Source of the DNA: Mucilaginibacter pankratovii
Lineage (GTDB): Bacteria > Bacteroidota > Bacteroidia > Sphingobacteriales > Sphingobacteriaceae
Reading direction: 5' to 3'
DNA: 64,000 nucleotides
NCBI RefSeq assembly: GCF_014773265.1
Contig: NZ_JACWMY010000010.1
Coordinates: forward strand, 186,001-250,000
This document shows positions 44,690-53,241 of this stretch, piece after piece (the first letter of the stretch is position 1; every line of letters starts with the position of its first letter). The notes beneath the pieces were generated by a model. It worked only from the letters and a program-made list of their open reading frames with translations. It was not told where the DNA came from and did no database searches. The position numbers and the translations under genes were made by a program.

Positions 44690-45367
44690 TTATACCATGA
44701 TGTTTTCCATCACGGTTTGCCCGTCTAACAGGCGGATGATGCGGTGGCTGTAACGAGCATCATGCTCAGAGTGCGTAACCATAATAATGGTTGTACCCTG
44801 CTCGTTCAGATCGGTTAACAGTTCCATTACATCGTTACCGTTGCTGCTATCCAGGTTACCGGTAGGTTCATCCGCCAATATCAATTTTGGTTTGTTAACA
44901 ACCGCACGGGCAATGGCCACACGCTGTTGCTGACCGCCCGATAACTGCTGCGGGTAGTGGTTGCGGCGGTGCATGATCTGCATTTTATCAAGCACTTCCT
45001 CCACGCGTTTTACACGATCTGCACTGCTTACGCCGGTATAGATCAATGGTAGCTCAACGTTTTCGAAAACGGTAAGCTCATCTATCAGGTTAAAGCTCTG
45101 GAAAACGAAACCGATGTTGTGCTTGCGCAGGTCGGCACGTTTGCGTTCGTTAAAATGGGCTATTTCAACGCCGTTGAAAACGTAGCTGCCATTATCCGGA
45201 TCGTCCAGCATACCCAAAATGTTTAGCAGTGTAGATTTACCGCAACCAGATGGACCCATAATGGCCACAAACTCGCCGGTGTTAACTTCCATCGACAGCT
45301 TGTTTAGTGCAATGGTCTCTACCTCTTCTGTGCGGTAAAATTTCTCAAGATTTGTAATTTTTATCAT
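44690..45367 (-). CDS. ABC transporter ATPase, LolD/MacB type
   Basis: The protein has 225 residues. Walker A is GPSGCGKST (about 39-47), the Q-loop lies near FVFQSFNLIDELT, the signature is LSGGQQQRVAIARA, Walker B is LILADEPTGNLD and the switch histidine lies in VTHSEHDARY. It is the only ATPase gene near the eleven permeases, so it probably energises all of them by gripping their KEVG/KEIG coupling helices. It lies between the adaptor gene and the array, as in MacA-MacB-like mechanotransmission exporters, where the ATPase is a separate polypeptide in this phylum. Confidence 0.95.
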   Translation of the reverse strand: MIKITNLEKFYRTEEVETIALNKLSMEVNTGEFVAIMGPSGCGKSTLLNILGMLDDPDNGSYVFNGVEIAHFNERKRADLRKHNIGFVFQSFNLIDELTVFENVELPLIYTGVSSADRVKRVEEVLDKMQIMHRRNHYPQQLSGGQQQRVAIARAVVNKPKLILADEPTGNLDSSNGNDVMELLTDLNEQGTTIIMVTHSEHDARYSHRIIRLLDGQTVMENIMV

Positions 45368-45472
45368 TTGGCCTCCCTTAAACCCTTCCGCCGGCTAAAG
45401 CGAAAGGGCTATTTTTGATTTAATTGTGATTTGTATATTTTTAATTGATTAGTTCATTCTTACGCCATACCT

Positions 45473-45503
45473 CCTCCCCTTTGGGGAGGCTGGGTGGGGC
45501 TTC
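45473..45503. repeat. Half-copy of the palindromic CTCTCC element
   Basis: CCTCCCC-TTT-GGGGAGG (45473-45489) is followed by CTGGGTGGGGC. This corresponds to one half of the element at 54218-54298 (GGAGAGGGCTGGGTGAGGC in complement). It sits just after the adaptor stop. Confidence 0.55.
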
Positions 45504-45511
45504 CGCCCTCC

Positions 45512-46771
45512 TTACGGTTTCTTCAGCACCAGTTCCTGTATATCGGTATAGTTTTCGTAGCTGGATGTTACCACTTTGTCGCCAGGTTTTAAGCCTTGTA
45601 ATACCTCATAATAATCAGGGTTTTGGCGGCCTATCTGTATATCAACCTTGTAAGCTGTTTTACCATCTTCGGCAACTTTAAAGATCCAGTTACCACCGGT
45701 TTGCTGGTAAAAACCACCTTTAGGTACCAATACCGCGGTTGTTTCGTCGCTCAATGCCAGGCGGATCTGTAAGGTTTGGCCCTTGCGGATACCTTTAGGT
45801 ACTTCACCAACAAACTGCATATCTACCTGGAAACGGCCGCTGGTAACCTGTGTAAACACTTTCTTGATCACCAATTTATAAGTTTTATCAGCAAAAGTAA
45901 AATCACCCACTAAACCGTTGTATATGCGAGATAGGTAATGCTCTTCTACATCTACACGTACTTTAAAGCCGCTTTGCGCATCTATCTGGCCTAAGTGCTC
46001 GCCTTTATTCTTGTTCTGCCCTACTTCGGCATCCATCGATGTTAACTGACCGTCGATAGGTGCACGTACGGTTAGGTCGGCCACTTTTTTACGCATCAGT
46101 TCCAGTGTGCTCTTCATGTGCGCGTATTGCTCACGGGCCTGGTCTGCTTCCTGTTTGGTTAACGAAGTATCTTGTTTTAAGATCTGCGTGGTTAATTTTT
46201 TGCGCCTTACCTGGTAAGCGTAGGCATTTTCGGCAGCCTTATATTCCTGTAGGCCTATCGCTTTCTGGTCGAGTAATCTCTTGTCCAAAAGGTAAACGCG
46301 TTCAGCTTCTTTATAAGCATTATCTACATCGGCCATTTGGTTAAGCTTGGTGATGGTGTTTTGTTGCGCGCTGTTGTGCGAGATCTGCATCTGCGTCTGC
46401 GCGGCGTAAACCGCTGTTTCCTGGTTAGCCAGGTTTAGCTCCAAATCGGTGTTGGCTAATTTGATGATCGGGTCACCTTTTTTAAGGTTAGCGCCATCTT
46501 CAACATATTTCTCTTCTACACGGCCGCCTTCAACCGCATCCAGGTAAATGGTGGTAAGCGGCATCACCACGCCGTTAACAGGTATAAACTCCTGGAACGG
46601 GCCTTTTTTAATATCGCTAACAGTTATGCGTTCGGTATCTACGTTTAACTTGCTTTTGCTCGATGCGGTGCTGATGATCATCCAACCGCCAAATAAAACT
46701 GCTGCTGTTATACCGGCTATAGTTACAAGCCTTTTGGTACCCCATGTCTTTTTTTGTATTACTCTGTCCAC
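45512..46771 (-). CDS. HlyD/MacA-family periplasmic adaptor
   Basis: I choose GTG 46771 (VDRVIQKKTWGTKRLVTIAG), because family members usually start MDRVI-KK and a promoter-like element lies just upstream. An ATG at 46813 is also in frame. One N-terminal membrane anchor is followed by a lipoyl-like half (VEEKYVEDGANLKKGDPIIKL), a long alpha-helical hairpin (about 120-230), the second lipoyl half (LTVRAPIDGQLTSMDAEVGQN) and beta-barrel and membrane-proximal domains. It should bridge the inner-membrane permeases to an outer-membrane exit duct; no TolC gene is in the window. It heads the adaptor, ATPase, permease series. Confidence 0.92.
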   Translation of the reverse strand: MDRVIQKKTWGTKRLVTIAGITAAVLFGGWMIISTASSKSKLNVDTERITVSDIKKGPFQEFIPVNGVVMPLTTIYLDAVEGGRVEEKYVEDGANLKKGDPIIKLANTDLELNLANQETAVYAAQTQMQISHNSAQQNTITKLNQMADVDNAYKEAERVYLLDKRLLDQKAIGLQEYKAAENAYAYQVRRKKLTTQILKQDTSLTKQEADQAREQYAHMKSTLELMRKKVADLTVRAPIDGQLTSMDAEVGQNKNKGEHLGQIDAQSGFKVRVDVEEHYLSRIYNGLVGDFTFADKTYKLVIKKVFTQVTSGRFQVDMQFVGEVPKGIRKGQTLQIRLALSDETTAVLVPKGGFYQQTGGNWIFKVAEDGKTAYKVDIQIGRQNPDYYEVLQGLKPGDKVVTSSYENYTDIQELVLKKP

Positions 46772-46800
46772 TGTATAATTCTTAATATTTTGTTGATAGA

Positions 46801-46817
46801 TACAAAAACACATGCCA
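46801..46817 (-). promoter_or_regulatory. Sigma-54-like element before the adaptor gene
   Basis: Minus-strand TGGCATGTGTTTTTGTA matches TGGCACG at the -24 block in six of seven positions and ends in TTGTA like the -12 block. The spacing is one base longer than the strict sigma-54 spacing. It lies about 30 nt before GTG 46771 and 54 bp from the upstream element shared with permease copy 10. Confidence 0.4.
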
Positions 46818-46870
46818 CAAATTAAATTGCTGTATTTCAGTCAATTAAACCTATTTGGCTAAATTACACC

Positions 46871-46908
46871 GTACGCTATTGTTACAGCATGTGTTCGGTA
46901 TTGATACA
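46871..46908. promoter_or_regulatory. Candidate enhancer element, copy 2
   Basis: The element reads GTACGC-N3-TGTTACA-N5-TGTTCGG-N3-TGATACA and is the second copy of the element at 21842-21880. The outer parts also form a near-palindrome (TATTGTTACA and TGATACAATA). It lies in the divergent gap between the adaptor and the response regulator genes. Confidence 0.6.
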
Positions 46909-46917
46909 ATAGTTTTT

Positions 46918-47078
46918 TTGAGTTCATAGTTGATGGATTACAGTTCATAGTTGATTATCAATACTATAGGTATTATAGCGTAAATGGTATGATATTTAAC
47001 ATGCAAATACTAAATTGCGGGATGTATTTTATGTGTACACTGAAGTACCATGAACTATCAACCATGAACCAACTACTA
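46918..47078. repeat. Split heptad repeat flanking the response-regulator promoter
   Basis: AGTTCATAGTTGATGGATTACAGTTCATAG-type units (46921-46955) and ATGAACTATCAACCATGAACC (47050-47070) are complementary and about 100 bp apart. The second half ends just before the regulator start codon, so it is part of the leader. Confidence 0.6.
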
Positions 47079-47082
47079 TAAA

Positions 47083-48441
47083 ATGATACTTAAAAAAGCG
47101 ACCGTTTTAATTGTTGACGACGACCCCGATGTACTAACCGCTGTTAAGTTATTACTTAAAACAGAAACACAGGAAATTATCACCGAAAAGAACCCGGAGA
47201 ACCTGAACTGGCTGCTGCAACGCAACCAGGTTGACCTTGTGCTGCTGGATATGAACTTTAACAGCGCCATTAATACCGGCAACGAAGGCATTTACTGGCT
47301 GCGCAAAATTAAAGAGTGGAAACCCAACGTTTGTGTTATTATGATAACCGCCTATGGCGATATCGACCTGGCCGTACGCTCGTTAAAAGAGGGTGCGAAT
47401 GATTTTGTGGTGAAGCCATGGCATAACGAGAAGCTGATAGAGACCATAAAAGATCTGCTTGATAAAAAAGAGGGCACCAGCAAAGCCAGCAAACCATCGG
47501 GCAAAAGCAGTGCAGGGACATCTATTTTGGGTGAATCGGAAGTGATGGAGGATATTTTCCACAAGGTAAATAAGATCGCGCCTACCGATGCCAATATTTT
47601 GATACTTGGCGAAAACGGTACGGGTAAAGACCTGATGGCAAAAGCCATTCACGAGCGCTCGCTGCGCGCCGATAAACCATTTATAAAAGTGGATGTTGGC
47701 GCATTGACGGATAGCTTGTTTGAAAGCGAACTCTTCGGCCACAAAAAAGGTGCTTATACCGATGCACGGGAAGACCGCATGGGCCGTTTTGAGGAAGCCG
47801 AAGGCGGTACTTTATTTTTGGATGAGATAGGCAACATCAGCCTGCAGCAGCAGGCCAAGCTGCTTACCATACTGCAAAACAGGCAGGTAACGCGCCTGGG
47901 CACCAACAAAGCCATTGATATCAATATCCGGCTCATTTGCGCTACTAACGTACCCTTGTCTGAACTGGCTAACGAAAATAAATTCCGTAAGGATTTAATT
48001 TACCGTATTAACACGGTGGAGATAAACATGCCGCCATTGCGCCGCCGCAACGAGGATATTGTGATATTGGCCCGCCATTTTGCCAAGTTGTACGCCAGCA
48101 AATACTTAAAGCCAAGTGTAGATTTCGACAGCGCGGCTTTAACCAAGTTAAAATCGTACAACTTCCCGGGCAATGTGCGCGAGCTGCAATATACTATTGA
48201 GCGCGCCGTAATTATGGCGGACGATCACGTTCTGCGCCCCGACGACCTTATTTTTTCGATACTGGAAACACCAGGTGAAACACTTACCGAGGACGACAGT
48301 AACATACCATTGAGCGCAATGGAGAAGAACGCCATCCTCCGCGTGATAGAAAAACATAGCGGTAACATCACCCGCGCCGCAAAAGAACTGGGGTTAACCC
48401 GTACCGCCCTTTACCGCAGATTGAGCAAGTATGACATTTAA
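47083..48441 (+). CDS. NtrC-family sigma-54-dependent response regulator
   Basis: The protein has 452 residues. The receiver domain (about 1-125) has the acidic DDD pocket and phospho-acceptor Asp56 (LLDMNF). The AAA+ domain (about 145-375) has Walker A GENGTGKD and Walker B GGTLFLDEIG. The sigma-54 contact loop reads GAYTDA instead of GAFTGA, a variant I know from other Bacteroidota members. The Fis-type helix-turn-helix is at the C-terminus (NITRAAKELGLTRTALYRR). It is divergent from the adaptor gene and overlaps the kinase gene by 11 bp. The two candidate enhancer elements at 21842 and 46871 are its likely targets. Confidence 0.93.
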   Translation: MILKKATVLIVDDDPDVLTAVKLLLKTETQEIITEKNPENLNWLLQRNQVDLVLLDMNFNSAINTGNEGIYWLRKIKEWKPNVCVIMITAYGDIDLAVRSLKEGANDFVVKPWHNEKLIETIKDLLDKKEGTSKASKPSGKSSAGTSILGESEVMEDIFHKVNKIAPTDANILILGENGTGKDLMAKAIHERSLRADKPFIKVDVGALTDSLFESELFGHKKGAYTDAREDRMGRFEEAEGGTLFLDEIGNISLQQQAKLLTILQNRQVTRLGTNKAIDINIRLICATNVPLSELANENKFRKDLIYRINTVEINMPPLRRRNEDIVILARHFAKLYASKYLKPSVDFDSAALTKLKSYNFPGNVRELQYTIERAVIMADDHVLRPDDLIFSILETPGETLTEDDSNIPLSAMEKNAILRVIEKHSGNITRAAKELGLTRTALYRRLSKYDI

Positions 48442-49786
48442 CCGTTACGAATGGCGGCTACTGCTGCGTGTCATATTTTTATTTATTGCCATTACGGCCA
48501 CATCGGTGGTTGTGGTATCGGGCAGGGGGGCATATATTTATGGGGTGCTTACTATACCGATGGTGGTGTTTTCGGTGCTCGATCTGATCCGTTTCCAGCG
48601 CAAGGCGCAGGACGAGGTGAACCAGTTTGTAGAATCTATCCACTACCGCGATTTTAGTCGCCACTTTGATGTGCGCCGTGCCCCAAACGAACTAAAACCA
48701 CTACGCAAGGGCTTTAACGAGATCAACACTACCTTTAAACTCATCAGTCGCGAACGCGAGACGCAGTACCATTACCTGCAAAAGATATTAGAATTGGTAG
48801 ATACCGGGCTGCTCAGCTACGAGCAGGAAACCGGCGAAACCGGCTGGATAAATGAAGCCTTTAAAAACCTCATCGGTGTCCCCTATTTAAAAACCATCCA
48901 TTCGCTGGAAAAACGCGAGCCAGAGCTGTACGCTGATATCATTAAACTAAAGCCCGGCGACGCGCAGGTGCTTAGCATCACCCGTAACCAGCAGCAGGTA
49001 AAAATGCTGGTATCCGCCAGTGTTATGCGCAGCGACGAGAAAATGTATAAACTGGTGGCCTTCCAGAACGTGAGCGAGGCTTTGGACGAGACGGAATCAA
49101 AGGCATGGAGCAAATTACTGAATGTGATGACGCATGAGATCATGAACTCGGTTGCGCCTATCTCCTCTTTAGCCGATACATTGAAGAACCGCCTGCAAAG
49201 CCCCGAGATAACCGGCGGTATCGCCAATGCCGACCTGGAAGACATAGAACTGGGCATCGACACCATCAAACGCCGCAGCGAAGGCTTGCTTAAGTTTACT
49301 GAAAGCTACCGCAGCCTCAATAAGATCACCAAGCTGGATCTGAACAAGATCCTGGTGCGTAACATGTTCGAGAACCTTAACAGCCTGATGCGCCCAACCT
49401 TGGAGAAGAAACATATCGAACTGGAGATTATCCTACGTGATCCTGCACTGGCCATCGAAGCGGATATCAACCTCATAGACCAGGTGATGATCAACCTGCT
49501 GGTGAACGCTATAGAGGCAGTGAAAGACAAATCAGAGCCACGCATCACCCTCTCGGCAGAAGCAAAGGCCAACAACAAGATACTGGTGAAAATTATGGAT
49601 AACGGCCTCGGTATGCCACCCGAACTGCTGGATAAGATCTTTATCCCCTTCTTCAGTACCCGCAAAACCGGCAGCGGTATCGGGCTTAGCCTTTGTAAAC
49701 AAATTATGCTGTTGCATAAAGGGAATATCCAGGTACAATCTACCGAAGGCAAGGGAGCTACGTTTATCTTGCAGTTTAATGCGTAG
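48431..49786 (+). CDS. Membrane-bound sensor histidine kinase
   Basis: The protein has 451 residues. Two N-terminal helices (LLLRVIFLFIAITATSVVVV and YGVLTIPMVVFSVLDLI) flank only a few residues, so signal sensing is probably within the membrane or cytoplasmic. A PAS-like segment (about 115-220) follows. The H-box is THEIMNSVAPISSLADTL, and the ATPase boxes are INLLVNAIEAV, DNGLGMPPEL and GSGIGLSL. ATG 48431 overlaps the regulator stop (ATGACATTTAA), so translation is coupled. This NtrY-like layout fits phosphorylation of the neighbouring NtrC-type regulator. Confidence 0.92.
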   Translation: MTFNRYEWRLLLRVIFLFIAITATSVVVVSGRGAYIYGVLTIPMVVFSVLDLIRFQRKAQDEVNQFVESIHYRDFSRHFDVRRAPNELKPLRKGFNEINTTFKLISRERETQYHYLQKILELVDTGLLSYEQETGETGWINEAFKNLIGVPYLKTIHSLEKREPELYADIIKLKPGDAQVLSITRNQQQVKMLVSASVMRSDEKMYKLVAFQNVSEALDETESKAWSKLLNVMTHEIMNSVAPISSLADTLKNRLQSPEITGGIANADLEDIELGIDTIKRRSEGLLKFTESYRSLNKITKLDLNKILVRNMFENLNSLMRPTLEKKHIELEIILRDPALAIEADINLIDQVMINLLVNAIEAVKDKSEPRITLSAEAKANNKILVKIMDNGLGMPPELLDKIFIPFFSTRKTGSGIGLSLCKQIMLLHKGNIQVQSTEGKGATFILQFNA

Positions 49787-49814
49787 GTGCAGGTCCTGAG
49801 ACTTTTCTCCACAT

Positions 49815-49909
49815 CGTCATTGCGAGGTACGAAGCAATCTCCCTATAAGCAGAGCGCCTTGCATAGCGGCTCTGCCTGCGTAGAGATCGCTTCGTACCTC
49901 GCAATGACG
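49815..49909. repeat. Long inverted repeat of the CGTCATTGCGAGG family
   Basis: CGTCATTGCGAGGTACGAAG and its complement lie at the two ends, with ATCTC/GAGAT next to them and a GC-rich centre (AGAGCGCC / GGCTCT). This palindromic family is widespread in intergenic DNA of Bacteroidota and other bacteria. No transposase is present. Confidence 0.8.
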
Positions 49910-49929
49910 TGGTTTATTATCGACTATTA

Positions 49930-50460
49930 ATGAGTAAGAAATCCATCTTTGCTATCCCCGGCAGCCTGCGTTCAGGCTCGTCTAACCATGCGATACTCAA
50001 CCATATCAGCGGGTTAATTCCTGTCGATATCAACTACTTCATCTACAACCGCCTCGCCGCTATCCCCCCTTTCGACCCCGGGCTGGATAACGAACACCCG
50101 CCCGAAGCCGTTGCAGAATTAAGGAGCCTCATCACCAGCGCTGATGCCATCATTATCTGTACACCCGAATACGCCTACGGCGTACCCGGGCAGCTTAAAA
50201 ACGCGCTGGATTGGATGGTAAGCAGCAGCAGCGTTGTAGACAAACCAGTTGCCCTTATCACCGCCTCCCTCGGCGGCGAAGCGGCACATGCGGCTATGCA
50301 GCTGATATTAGGAGCGCTATCTGCCAGGGTTATCCCGGAGGCTGCTTTGTTGGTGCAGTTTGTACGGTCGAAGGTTAATGGGGATGGGGTGATAACGGAT
50401 CATGAGACAGAGGAAAGGGTTAAGAAACTTGTAGAGGAATTGTTGAAAGTAATTGGCTAA
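49930..50460 (+). CDS. NADPH-dependent FMN reductase family protein
   Basis: I start at ATG 49930 (MSKKSIFAIPGSLRSGSSNH); an ATG at 49909 lies inside the inverted repeat. The ~176-residue flavodoxin-like fold shows the FMN phosphate loop GSLRSGSSNHAIL and the family motif TPEYAYGVPGQLKNALDW. It should reduce FMN, quinones or related acceptors with NAD(P)H in the cytoplasm. Its last 41 bp overlap the end of the convergent gene at 50420. Confidence 0.9.
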   Translation: MSKKSIFAIPGSLRSGSSNHAILNHISGLIPVDINYFIYNRLAAIPPFDPGLDNEHPPEAVAELRSLITSADAIIICTPEYAYGVPGQLKNALDWMVSSSSVVDKPVALITASLGGEAAHAAMQLILGALSARVIPEAALLVQFVRSKVNGDGVITDHETEERVKKLVEELLKVIG

Positions 50461-50908
50461 GCGCCTTGTTTATTCGGCTGGATGTAATTTTTACCTCTAA
50501 AAGAATCAACCCAAAGTATACGATACAAATCAGCAACACTGTAAAGAAACCGTCGACATTAATTTCGCCTGTTACAGTTTGAAACAGCGAAAGCATCAAA
50601 AGCAATGCAAGTACAAAACAGACTATTGCGGATAGGCTTTTAAGCCGTAACTGATAGTAACATTCATCGGTATCCAATGGTAATTTGATAATAAGTTTGG
50701 GCAAAAACCTTTCCAAAGAGGTGTGAAGCCTGGTAAATAACAACGCAGATTTTCCTATAAAGCCCAAAAACAATTTATCAGTGCCTACATCTGTACTTGC
50801 CGAAATCAGATCCAAAGAATCTACCCGCTTTAACGATGCTTTCCTCAACAGTCTTTCTACTTCGGTTTTTGATAAATCGTTGATGTAAACTTTCTTAAAA
50901 TAAAACAT
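50420..50908 (-). CDS. Hypothetical two-helix membrane protein
   Basis: I start at ATG 50908 (MFYFKKVYINDLSKTEVERL); the frame is open to 50977. A basic N-terminal region of about 95 residues is followed by two predicted membrane helices (AIVCFVLALLLMLSLF and FFTVLLICIVYFGLILLEV) and a short cytoplasmic tail. No family was recognised. It overlaps the convergent FMN reductase gene by 41 bp, so one of the two ends may be mis-set, though both stops are in the sequence. Confidence 0.6.
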   Translation of the reverse strand: MFYFKKVYINDLSKTEVERLLRKASLKRVDSLDLISASTDVGTDKLFLGFIGKSALLFTRLHTSLERFLPKLIIKLPLDTDECYYQLRLKSLSAIVCFVLALLLMLSLFQTVTGEINVDGFFTVLLICIVYFGLILLEVKITSSRINKALSQLLSTIPLQVS

Positions 50909-51088
50909 GCGTTGTGCTTTTGTATCGATTATTGTGATAAGATGCCTAAACATACTAAATAAAAACCATGTGCACATCTAAAATATGCACATCCGTATCC
51001 CTGCCAATTCGTCACTCCTACCCACTTTGGAACGGCCCTTGTTAAACCCCTATTGTAAACTATACGATAATTCTAAAACCATAAAACA

Positions 51089-52972
51089 ATGCAAGAAAAA
51101 GGATCTATTTCGATACACACCGAAAACATTTTCCCTATCATTAAAAAGTTTTTATACTCTGATAACGAGATATTTCTGCGCGAGCTGGTTTCTAACGCCG
51201 TGGATGCGACGCAAAAAATTAAGCGTTTAGCGTCATTAGGGCAGTACAACGGCGAGCTTGGCAACCTGCGTGTGGAAGTAGCTTTTGATGCAGACAAAAA
51301 GACCATCACCATATCTGATAACGGTTTGGGGATGACGGCCGAAGAAATAAAAAAATACATTAACCAGATCGCTTTCTCGGGCGCTACCGAATTTGTGGAG
51401 AAATTTAAGGAAGCAAAAGATGCCAACGAGATCATCGGCCGTTTTGGGCTTGGTTTTTATTCGGCATTTATGGTGGCCGACCGTGTGGATATTGAAACCC
51501 TAAGCTACCAGGAAGGCGCAGAACCCGCCCGCTGGACCTGCGACGGCAGCACCGAGTTTGAAATAAGCGAAGGCAGTCTTGTAGAACGCGGTACCGAAAT
51601 CACCCTGCATATCAATGCCGAAAGCGAAGAATTCCTGGATAAGCAAAAACTACAGGGAATTCTGGACAAATACGCTAAATTCCTGCCTGTACCAATCAAA
51701 TTTGGCACAACTACACAGGAAGAAGAAGACGGCGAGGACGAAGAAGGCAAACCAAAATACGTATCGGTTGAAACGGATAACATCATCAACGATACCACTC
51801 CTATCTGGACAAAATCGCCAAGCGAACTGAAGGACGAAGATTACCTGAAATTCTACAAAGAGCTTTACCCGTACAGCGAAGACCCCTTGTTCTGGATCCA
51901 CCTGAATGTGGATTACCCGTTCAACCTTACCGGTGTATTGTACTTCCCGAAGCTGAAGAACGATTTCGAGATCACTAAGAATAAGATCAAATTGTTCAGT
52001 CGCCAGGTGTTCATTACCGATGAGGTGAAGGACATCGTTCCTGAGTTTTTGATGCTGCTGCACGGCGTTATCGATTCACCGGATATCCCGCTGAACGTAT
52101 CGCGCAGCTTCCTGCAAGCCGATAGTGCCGTTAAAAAGATCAATACCTATATCACCAAAAAAGTAGCTGATAAATTAGCAGACCTGTTTAAAAGCGACCG
52201 TAAAGGTTTCGAAGAAAAATGGGGCGATATTGGCCTGTTTGTGAAATACGGTATGATCAGCGAAGACAAGTTTTACGATAAGGCAAAGGATTTCGTTTTG
52301 GTTACCAACACCCAAAAAGAAAACTTCACCCTTGCCGAATATAAAGACAAGGTTGAGCCTACCCAGACCGATAAAGACGGGCAACTGGTTTACATCTACA
52401 CCAACGATCCGGAGAAACAGGATGCGTTCATCCAGTCGGCCACTAAAAAGGGGTATGATGTTATGGTGATGAACTCGCCGATAGATACCCATTTCATTAG
52501 TCAGCTGGAGCAGAAATTAGAAAAAACACAATTAAAACGTGTGGACGCTGATGTTGCTGATAAACTGATCAAAAAGGATGAGAACCCGGAATCGGTATTA
52601 ACCGAAGAGCAATCAACCAAGATCAAAGAGATCTTTGATAAGGCCATCAACAAGCCTGCTTACAAAGTGAAGCTGGAAAGCCTTAGTCCGGACGAGTTGC
52701 CGGTAACCGTTACCATGGACGAGTTTATGCGCCGTATGAAAGATATGGCTGCCATGGGCGGTGGTATGAGCTTTTACGGCAGTATGCCCGATAACTACAA
52801 CGTAATTGTAAACGGTAACCACAAACTCATCTCCAAAATATTGGCTGATGAGAATACCGATGCACAGGCACAATTGGCCAAACAGGCGTTTGACCTGGCC
52901 CTGCTTTCGCAAGGTTTGTTAACAGGTGCTGAGTTGACAGAATTTGTGAACAGGAGCGTGAGTTTGATTTAA
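51089..52972 (+). CDS. htpG: Molecular chaperone HtpG (Hsp90)
   Basis: The protein has 627 residues. The GHKL ATPase domain has ELVSNAVDATQKI, DNGLGMTAEEI and GRFGLGFYSAFMVAD. The middle domain includes LFSRQVFITDEVKDIVPEFL and VIDSPDIPLNVSRSFLQ. A charged loop (EEEDGEDEEGKPK) near residue 215 and the C-terminal dimer domain follow; the eukaryotic EEVD tail is absent, as expected. It is a cytosolic ATP-dependent chaperone, transcribed alone and followed by a terminator. Confidence 0.97.
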   Translation: MQEKGSISIHTENIFPIIKKFLYSDNEIFLRELVSNAVDATQKIKRLASLGQYNGELGNLRVEVAFDADKKTITISDNGLGMTAEEIKKYINQIAFSGATEFVEKFKEAKDANEIIGRFGLGFYSAFMVADRVDIETLSYQEGAEPARWTCDGSTEFEISEGSLVERGTEITLHINAESEEFLDKQKLQGILDKYAKFLPVPIKFGTTTQEEEDGEDEEGKPKYVSVETDNIINDTTPIWTKSPSELKDEDYLKFYKELYPYSEDPLFWIHLNVDYPFNLTGVLYFPKLKNDFEITKNKIKLFSRQVFITDEVKDIVPEFLMLLHGVIDSPDIPLNVSRSFLQADSAVKKINTYITKKVADKLADLFKSDRKGFEEKWGDIGLFVKYGMISEDKFYDKAKDFVLVTNTQKENFTLAEYKDKVEPTQTDKDGQLVYIYTNDPEKQDAFIQSATKKGYDVMVMNSPIDTHFISQLEQKLEKTQLKRVDADVADKLIKKDENPESVLTEEQSTKIKEIFDKAINKPAYKVKLESLSPDELPVTVTMDEFMRRMKDMAAMGGGMSFYGSMPDNYNVIVNGNHKLISKILADENTDAQAQLAKQAFDLALLSQGLLTGAELTEFVNRSVSLI

Positions 52973-52997
52973 TAACGCAACGTACGCAGGGCTATTT

Positions 52998-53122
52998 ACT
53001 CACCCCGACTACGCTACGCTGGTCGACCCTCTCTGCTTCGCAAAGAGGGTTAAGAAAAAACTCCGCACCCTCTTTACCGTAGATAGAGAGGGTCGGACAG
53101 CGATAGCGCATCCGGAGTGAGT
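52998..53122. repeat. 125-bp near-palindrome after htpG
   Basis: Outer arms ACTCACCCCG...GACCCTCTCT and AGAGAGGGTC...CGGAGTGAGT are complementary over about 36 bp with a few mismatches. An inner AAGAGGGT / ACCCTCTT stem surrounds a short A-rich centre. It is a dispersed-repeat type element, distinct from the CGTCATTGCGAGG family. Confidence 0.7.
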
Positions 53123-53137
53123 CCTAACCACTACACA

Positions 53138-53166
53138 AAGCCATCCTCCAAAGGGGTGGCTTTTTG
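53138..53166 (+). terminator. Intrinsic terminator after htpG
   Basis: AAGCCATCC and GGGTGGCTT form a 9-bp stem with one wobble pair around a 7-nt loop, followed by five T residues on the plus strand. Confidence 0.7.
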
Positions 53167-53241
53167 TTGCCCTGAATTATTTTGCCTGCACTTTATGGAA
53201 TCTCCCCTCCCACTGCATCCTACCTGTAAAAACACAAGAAC

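Noticed and set aside
49815..49909. Inverted repeat as an insertion sequence
   Set aside because: It is only 95 bp, with no transposase and no clear target duplication.
50420..50460. 41-bp convergent overlap of two genes as evidence that one is spurious
   Set aside because: Both proteins have plausible features (a flavodoxin fold; two membrane helices), and short convergent overlaps are common.
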